Assembly: GCA_028386065.3 (NCBI GenBank)
Contig: JAKUCV010000288.1
Span: 67,797-131,796 of the forward strand
Source: Turnera subulata
Lineage: Eukaryota > Streptophyta > Magnoliopsida > Malpighiales > Passifloraceae
Direction: 5' to 3'
DNA length: 64,000 bases
Shown in pieces: positions 56,770 to 64,000 of the stretch (its first letter is position 1; each line of letters opens with the position of its first letter). Below the pieces are notes generated by a model. The model searched no databases. It was not told where the DNA came from and saw nothing but the letters and a program-made list of their open reading frames with translations. Both the position numbers and the translations under genes were made by a program.

Positions 56770-59050
56770 CAATCCTAGTCATAAGCCTTTGTACGTATGG
56801 GTTGCATTATCTCCAAAAAAAATTTTATATATTATTAGGCTAAGTTGAGCCGTATTTTCTCATTAATTTCCTCGTTGAAAACTTTACCCGTAATCAGCCA
56901 GTTCTTCTACCCCCGGCATTGTTGTTGTAGCATGCCGCAAATTGTTCAAATATACAAAACTATCCTATACGACTCCTACATGCTAAGTCATCCTCAACTA
57001 ATATCCTTTCTAGCTTTTTAAATCTGGGGATGGATTCATGCTAGTTTATGAACGACATCTAAAGACCAACTAAGTCCATAAATTCATCCGGCCTAAAGTC
57101 CATATCAACTCTTGGGTCTAATGCCCATATCACCAATCCCACAATTAAACCCAACCATGAACTTAGGCTTTAAGCCCAATCCTCATTTAAGTCCAAACTA
57201 TACAATCTAATTACGAACTTGGGCTTAAGCACATCTCCTCAAAACAACCATAAGCCCAAACATACTTGGGCTGGAAGCCCACAGTTTAATAAATCCAAAA
57301 TATCATCTATAGGACTGTGGAGCATCGTTATTGGGCTTGGGCTCGGTTTCCTTAATTCTCGCTCCAAAGCTTTACCCGAGTCCATGACCACCCGTCCTAA
57401 TGATACAATGCACGTCGGACACATTCCGGCCACGTGCCACTCACTCCCCAATCACGGTTTCCACTATGTCCCGGATATTCCCGATACATCAATTGCCCGT
57501 TGAATATGGTACATGCCGTGGATGCATCCCTTCGGATAGTGGGGGATGGTTGTCCCAGGAGCAACCCGGTGAGAACCAATTGTTTCCATTGGTAAGAAGT
57601 TGTGACCCTCTTAATGTAGTTGTTAAGAGGGTTGAATTCCAAGGATGCCCGTTAGTTACAATGAGGGCACAATAGCATATACCAACACACTTGGGACTAA
57701 TGACGAACAAAAAAGTTGGGAAAACACAATCAATGTCAATGTCGGTATAGTTAACACCCCAATATACATTCTAAGGCTGACTTTTATTTTCGGCCAGTAC
57801 ACTTGGCCTAGATTTCAAATGAAGTGTCATCGCAAGTAGACACTTCATTTGAAAAAACAAAAGACCTTAGTATGACACAACCCCAGTTACCTTGAATCTC
57901 GTAAATGCCAACAGATGAAAGTTTGCGACATATGATCCGTTAATGTTTTGATTAAGAAAATTTCGAACAAGCACATAGGATACCTTTTACTAAATTACCA
58001 ATAATCATGAACAACCAAGTGATGACCGGTTTCGATTCTCAGCCCACATTAGGATCTCGTTTCTTAGTTATGAGCACTGATCAACGTTAATGATCCACCT
58101 AGCATTAAATGAAAATTTCAATTTACCACTATATCAACATTAAAATATAGTACGTAGTATTAGGTACTGTCGGTGGCGGGTATACATTATGGCTACATTT
58201 CAATTTACCACTATGTCCACGTTAAAATATAGTACGTAGTATTAGGTACTGTCGATGGCGGGTATATATTATGGCTACAGGTACATGGTTCCGCTATGCT
58301 GAGGTCAGTTGGGTTAGAATTTATGACAAAGGAGCATACGTTTAGCCTACCAACGAGTAAATTCAGCTTGTCCTCGTCCAAGGATACATATGCCAGGGGA
58401 CATACAATAATTAAGGATTATTACAATTCTGAGTTCGATGAGGAGACTGATACATAGGCTCACAATTTATCATGTGTGTATGACACTCAACGGACGAACG
58501 GTGTTCAGATGACTAATATTGAATGAGCCATGTAAACTATATATACTATAGTTAAATTATGTGGAAGTCTCCCTGATCTGATCAGGAGATGTGCATACTA
58601 GGTGGCATTACCTATGAAAATATGACCACTTGCGCATGAGTGGTGTTAGGATTGTTAGCAAGTTCGATAGTCCTCTGAAAATTCCCTTTTTATGCTTAGT
58701 GTCATAAGAAAACATTGCATTTTGGGAGAACTATTTACTCTGGCACTGCTAAGCATAATCCTACATATTCCCGTTGGATTCAACAAGATCAGGCTAGTCA
58801 ATAGTACAACCTCCTCTTTGTCTGTTTAAGTTTTCCCGATGGTTGTTGGCACAACAACTTCTAAAGCTGCTTGGGATGCTTCTCTGGCTTCTTCTAATCA
58901 AGAAAACAATTGAGACGGGCATCTATCTAAAGCACATAGGAAACCTTCCCACCTCTGTGACAGTCGTTTGGCATGTTAACCTGTACGGCCACTTGTACGG
59001 TTACATGAGAGATTAACAATAGTAAACCCACCATAATGAAAAGTCATGAT
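56770..59050. other. Intergenic region with tandem duplication and hairpin
   Basis: An 82-bp tandem duplication occurs at 58115-58196 and 58197-58278 (each with AGTACGTAGTATTAGGTACTG). A hairpin with a 10-bp stem (ACCCTCTTAA...TTAAGAGGGT) lies at 57605-57632. Several ORFs of 60-95 residues have no recognisable domain. Confidence 0.5.
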
Positions 59051-59782
59051 ACGGCAACAGCCCTAGCATCCACTAGTTCCATCTCCGTAACTATCTGATT
59101 GTCCCGATCGTCAGTCTCAATCAAACTCGCCGTGTAAGTCTCCTTCAGCTCCTAATCTTTGCACGAATTAGACAACAAAGAAGGAGATACACAACAAAGG
59201 CTTTTGCAATTCTATTCTTCGCCTCCTAGACTCAATTAAGGAATAGGCAACAAAGGGATTATAATCACAAGGAATTGAATGAACGCCACAAGCAAAAAAA
59301 CTTGATAAGTAAATTCAAACCTTAATATAAAACCAAGAGAATCCACTCTCGATAAACAAGATTGAATCCACAATCAAAGAAAACCTCAAAGGCAATTTTA
59401 TTATCTCAAAATAGTCACATTGTAAACATAAAATAGCAGCCCCTATTTATACTAAATCCCTAACCCTAATTCGACATCCTTTCCCAAATCCAAGTCAAAT
59501 TGGATTTTGACTTTGTCTCCAAGTTTGACGCCTACTCTAACCCAAAGACAACTAGGTTTTAATTGAATCCAACATAGAATCGAACTCAAATAAACCAAAC
59601 AACATTAACCCAACTAAAACTAAAACCCAAACTTAAACTCCTAATTTGGTTCAAACCGAAATCCAACAAAAGAGAATAATTAAATTTCGGCAGCCCTAAA
59701 TAAAACATAAAGGATATGTTGACATGGGCCCACATGGGCTGGGGTGTTTGTGGACTAGGCCCCACAAGCATCCTTGAGTCAG
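59050..59782 (-). other. Downstream flank of gypsy pol, possible LTR
   Basis: This follows the gypsy pol stop at 59783 and should contain the 3' LTR. TGACTCAAGGATGCTTGTGG on the minus strand (about 59779) could be its start, but without a second copy neither end can be fixed. Confidence 0.35.
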
Positions 59783-61252
59783 TTACTCCTCAATTGACAA
59801 CAAGCAGATAGGTTTTTGTTTCAGCTCCTTCTCATGCTTGATCATTGCGTGTTCTTCAAGTTCCGCGTTGATCAAGGCTTGAATATGATGTAGAAGTTGA
59901 TTCCTAAGCATCCTTAAAGTGTTCCTTTTAGTTGGACCTTGAGGCAAGGTTATGGCTCCATCACTTGCATCATTCCCTCCCTCCTCAGAAGGATTTGTCC
60001 TTGAATCGGAACCTGCATTGTCAAAGGGAGAAAGATCAGTGACATTGAACGTAGCACTAACTTCATACTCACCAGGCAAATCAATCTTGTAGGAATTGTC
60101 ATTAATGCGTTCCAAGACTTGAAATGGTCCATCTCCTCTAGGATCCAACTTTGATGTCCTTTGTTTAGGAAACCCCTCCTTCCTAAAGTGCACCCAGACC
60201 CAATCACCAGGCTCAAACCACACTAGTTGTCGCCCTCTATTGACTCTTTGCGCCACCTTTAGGTTCTTGTTCTCAATGTGCTGTCTTGCCTTCTCATGTA
60301 TGGATTTGACTTTCTCATCCCTTTGCTGCCCATCTAAGTTAACAACATCTTTCGTAGTAATAGGCAGTAAATCCATTGGCGTTAGAGGGTTAAATCCATA
60401 AACAATCTCAAATGGCAAATATCCAGTAGAAGAATGAATGTTCCTATTATATGCAAACTCAACCATAGGCAACCATTCTTCCCAAGATTTCAAATTCTTA
60501 CCCACAACAGCACGCAATAGAGCACCAAAAGTCCTATTCACAACCTCAGTTTGGCCATTAGTTTGAGGGTGACAAGTAGTAGAAAATAATAACTTGGTCC
60601 CTAATTTACTCCACAAAACACGCCAAAACTGAGATAGAAATTTAGTGTCCCTATCCGAAACAATGGTCTTAGGAATGCCATGCAAACGAACCACATTCCT
60701 AAAGAACAAATCAGCCACATGCACAGCATCATCAGTTTTATGACAAGCAATAAAATGCGACATCTTCCTAAACCTGTCAACGACCACAAAGATGTTATCT
60801 CTTCCTTTCTTTGTCCTAGGCAATCCAATAACAAAATTCATAGAAACATCAGTCCAAGGACAATCAGGAACAGGGAGAGGAGTGTACAACCCATGTGGTT
60901 GCACCTTACTCTTGGCTTGACGACGTGATAGACAACCTGCACAAACCTTTTCTACATCTTTCTTCATGTTAGGCCAATAAAAAAGTTCTTGCAAGATGTA
61001 TAAAGTTTTACCAATGCCAAAGTGTCCCATTAAACCACCATCATGAGATTCCCTAACAAGCAATTGACGCATAGAATAAGCAGGTATACAAAGTTCATTT
61101 TCACGAAATAGCCAACCCTCATGGCGATAAAACTTTTGAAACGCAGCATGTTCACAAGCATCAAACACCATTGCAAAGTCAGAATCAGATTTATATAAAT
61201 CCTTTATATGCTCAAATCCAATCAACCTAGAACTAAGTGATGTGACGAGAAC
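59783..61252 (-). pseudogene. Ty3/gypsy integrase and C-terminal pol (3' half only)
   Basis: On the minus strand the frame reads GFEHIKDLY after the lost RNase H, then the HHCC zinc finger (ESHDGGLMGHFGIGKT, ELFYWPNMKKDV, CAGCLSRRQAKS), then integrase blocks MNFVIGLPRTKKG, VSDRDTKFLSQFW and HPQTNGQTEVVNRTFG with D, D and E in place, YLPFEIVYG, and a C-terminal module (FEPGDWVWVHFRKE, YKIDLPGEYEVSATFNV). About 480 residues are open. A Cys of the finger and the DFV motif (MNFV) show substitutions. It has a long charged tail and no clear chromodomain. Protease, RT and RNase H are missing because the upstream side is copia sequence from about 61253. A different gypsy lineage from 23135-25745. Confidence 0.8.
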
Positions 61253-62598
61253 ATATCAGGTTTTGCTTTATGCCACAAGAAAGCAGAGTTCTCATCCACC
61301 AAACTATGTTTCGAACCAACATTATGATGCAAGGTCAATAATGTTTCAGTAAACAGGGAATCAAGATTCAATTTGTAAAGGCCATCACAACGAGAACCAG
61401 TACCAATAAGACAATTGTGTTTGTAAATACTGAGATAACCATTTCCAAACTTGAAAGAAAAACCCATAATATCTAGTTTAGACAAAGAAATCAAGTTTCT
61501 AGAAATAATGGGTACATAAAGAGTCTCAAAAAGGTCTAAATGGTGTCCAGTATCAAGAATCAAACGATAAGTTCCAATGGCCTCAACTGGAGCTTTATTT
61601 CGGTTTCCCATGTAGACAAATCTTTCATTTGGCTTTATGGTTCGGGTCGTAAGAAATCCCTGCATCGTGTTCGAAACATGAGTGGTGCAACCAGAGTCAA
61701 TCCACCAGGTGTTATAAGGAACTTCAGTTAAATTTGATTCGAAACATACTAAAGCATATAGCTTACCTTTCTTTTCGAACCATGCCTTACGTTTCAGGCA
61801 ATCTTTCTGATAGTGTCCACTCTTATTGCAAAAGTGACACTTATCACTCTTCTGTTCCTTCTTGTGGATTTGAGCAGATGATTCATTGACTTTCAATGAT
61901 CCTTTATAGCTCTTTCCACCTTTCTTCCCTGGCCTCTTTGCTCCTGAGTGTCCTATGAGATTGACAGAATGATTTCCTTGCTTTGTCTTAAGCCTTGTCT
62001 CTTCCTGAATGAGCTTACTATGCAATTCATTCAAAGCCCATTTCTTTTCAATCGAATTATAATTGATTTGAAAAGCACTATACTCATTCGGCAAGGAGTT
62101 GATAATGAATTGCACAAGGAAATTCTCATCCACTGTCATTCCCATAGTACGTAATTTTGCTGCTATGTTGGACATTTCAGTAATATGCTCATGCATGGTA
62201 CGAGAACCATCAAACTTCATGGTGGTCAGCGTACCCATTAGTGTCCCAGCAAGTGACTTATCAGCAGATTCAGACTGAGAGTGCTTTTCAATACTTCCGA
62301 AGAATTCCTTCGCACTATCAGTCTTTGGGATAGTTGCCTTAATGTTGCTCGCCACAGTCATTCGCATGAACATAAGGCTCAATCTGTTAGATCTCTCCCA
62401 TGCTTCATGGAGAATCTTTTCATCTTTAGTGCTCTTGTCAGTTAGAGCAGCGGGCTTATCGGTTAGGAGAGCAGTGTCCAAACCCAATACACCTAAGTGA
62501 AATTGGACCTGTTCACTCCAATCAGCATAATTAAGCCCGTTGAACTTAACAACAGATGAGGCTTGCGAATGAAGAGCAACTGTTGCTGCAAGATACAT

Positions 62599-63668
62599 AA
62601 AAACTCACATATTATTTCAAGTGCATAGACATCATTCACATTCAAACTATGCATGAACTGTAATGTTATATACGATAAGTGTAGATTAATGTTTTCCTTT
62701 GGGAAGTACAATAATATACAACAATACACATAATTGATGCATAAATAAGATTCTCATAATTGGAAACTAACATATTTAATTAGACATGTATGCTACCTTT
62801 GGATATGCAAAACATGACCAACCAAACAAATTAATTATCCACTTTAATGTTCATGATTATAAAATGGCTAATCAACCTTTGGGCGATCCTTAAATATTTT
62901 ATAATCAATGAACTTGATATACTCATGATAAATAAATTTACATCATCATGTCATCACAATAATAGCATCACATACTCATGAGTAATCAATATGTTTCTTG
63001 ATTTTGATATCTATAAACCTTTCTAATTCGGCCACTTTGGTGACTAACAAATTATAGTGCATAGATATCAAGCATTCATAGACATATATATATGAGAAAG
63101 CATTCATATATGACAAAAGTATCACTGAGTTTGCTTAATCATATGCATCCATGACTAAATCGCAACTCAATAATAGACTTAAATAACAGAATAAATAATA
63201 TATATACTAAACTATAAATCTGTCTATGGACTTGAATGACAAAATCCGTAAAATGCGGACTTAAGTGAAAATAGCCATATTTTTCAAGAAACATGTTGTC
63301 AGGTCATGACAGTAAACGTTTCACAAACATCAAGCACACTTCTCCATAAAATATCACTTTTGATAAAATAATACATTACACTGATAATATGCAGAACATC
63401 ATTCGCAACAGTATATTATTTTTTTTTTTTGACCAAATAATATATTATATTATTACTAGATGTTCGGTGCGTAAATAAACAGAGAAACCCAATCAAACCA
63501 TACTGTGCTTTTAAAACATGTAACAATCAACAATCTGAATCAATTGGACGAAACATAATAGCCAACCAAACCAGATTATTTCGATGCACACACTTTCGTC
63601 AACAAAGCAGTATTTATTCTAAACATCATTCAACAACATTAGAGGGGAGATAATTGTTTTAAACCAGT
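62599..63668 (-). other. Copia leader, mostly the inferred gag intron
   Basis: AT-rich sequence without ORFs between primer binding site and gag. It fits an intron or untranslated leader. No AACATCGATGTT motif is present here. Confidence 0.5.
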
Positions 63669-63680
63669 GCTCCGCTACCA
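63669..63680 (-). other. Primer binding site of terminal copia element
   Basis: Minus strand TGGTAGCGGAGC, two bases from the LTR end at 63683. It lies inside the inferred gag intron. Confidence 0.7.
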
Positions 63681-63682
63681 CA

Positions 63683-64000
63683 TGTTAGATAATTTAACAT
63701 GAAACATCATAACAATTAGAGATTAAGCAATCATCACATAAACCCTAATTTTGAACAACATAAATTAAGGATCATAAACTCATTATTTTCCACTAATTTT
63801 TAAGAGATTGATAGCATACCTGTTGATTCCATGATGCGTGCTTCACGATATGTGCTTTGCTTTGGTTTCCTTGAGATGGATTTCTCCCTCTTGCCTTGTC
63901 CGCTTTCTAACGTTGTTTTGACGGGTTAACAAACGTTTTTTCAGGAGAGAGAGGACCCATCTCTTTATTTTTCTATTTATACACTCCCATCAAGTGCTCT
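63683..64000 (-). repeat. 5' LTR of terminal copia element (cut by window end)
   Basis: Minus strand ends ...AATTATCTAACA at 63683. A TATA box GTATAAATAG (63973-63982) would start transcripts near 63945, followed by the ATG at 63832. The LTR start lies beyond the window. Confidence 0.75.

Larger units (their letters stand above)
61253..63832 (-). pseudogene. Copia gag-protease, 3' truncated, with a likely 5' intron
   Basis: The gag body (from 62585) has KFNGLNYADWSEQVQFHLG, UBN2-type blocks, the zinc knuckle CHFCNKSGHYQKDC, protease WWIDSGCTTH and the pre-integrase start FLWHK, where it ends abruptly in gypsy sequence. There is no good ATG in exon 2 before the homology starts. A TTGCAG acceptor at 62586 and, 1.2 kb upstream, ATGGAATCAACAG/GTATGC at 63832-63820 would splice in phase to give MESTATVALHSQ. 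That first exon lies inside the 5' LTR, so the intron (63819-62586) removes the primer binding site. The alternative is a start at MYLAATV (62598), which overlaps the acceptor. Integrase, RT and RNase H are absent. Confidence 0.75.

Noticed and set aside
57605..57632. Hairpin ACCCTCTTAA...TTAAGAGGGT as a microRNA precursor
   Set aside because: A 10-bp stem is far too short for a plant microRNA precursor, and no extended pairing is seen around it.

Overview
This window looks like gene-poor plant nuclear DNA, dominated by nested transposable elements. The evidence is Ty1/copia and Ty3/gypsy retrotransposons, a plant L1-type LINE with a DUF4283-like ORF1, a TRIM, MULE- and hAT-type non-autonomous DNA elements, an LTPG-like lipid transfer protein gene and a methionine aminopeptidase 1 remnant. 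The species cannot be named from sequence alone, and I saw no tRNA, rRNA or CRISPR array.

Layout. 1-3584 is a small LTR element on the minus strand with unrecognised, broken ORFs. 3891-5349 holds a dispersed repeat and a Ty3/gypsy integrase relic, into which a 294-bp TRIM (4496-4789) has inserted. 5360-20410 is one L1-type LINE on the minus strand, split twice: by a Sirevirus-like copia element (5795-12371, target duplication AGAAC) in its RNase H domain, and by a gypsy solo LTR (16855-19654, AGTTA) in its ORF1. The solo LTR itself carries a foldback MITE (18192-18447). 20411-22224 is a repeat followed by AT-rich sequence. 22225-25745 is the 3' half of a chromodomain gypsy element. It is fused directly to the 5' three quarters of a copia element (25746-32060), which had inserted in the 5' LTR of a gag-protease gypsy element (32061-34736). 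34737-38790 is a satellite with about 11 units of 310-450 bp, followed by a large gypsy element without coding sequence (38904-46387) and a copia solo LTR (46484-48031, CCACC).

48032-59050 is the least transposon-rich part. It has an LTPG-like gene (48625-49433), an inverted satellite copy, a gypsy LTR, a decayed methionine aminopeptidase 1 gene (52555-53208), a hAT element (53372-54591) and a probable solo LTR (55966-56769). The window ends with a second gypsy-copia fusion (59783-64000), whose copia gag appears to start inside its LTR and to be spliced across the primer binding site.

The most striking signal is in the LTRs of the Sirevirus-like element. Each holds 22 perfect copies of the 12-bp palindrome AACATCGATGTT, spaced 18-21, 30, 42 or 52-55 bp apart, close to whole numbers of DNA helical turns, and placed upstream of the LTR TATA box. 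The same motif with the same spacing recurs inside the element and in the leader of the unrelated copia element near 30 kb. Palindrome-rich LTR control regions are reported for Sireviruses, so the class is known. The helical phasing, the AACGG motifs set at a constant distance, and the sharing between lineages are what deserve a second look.
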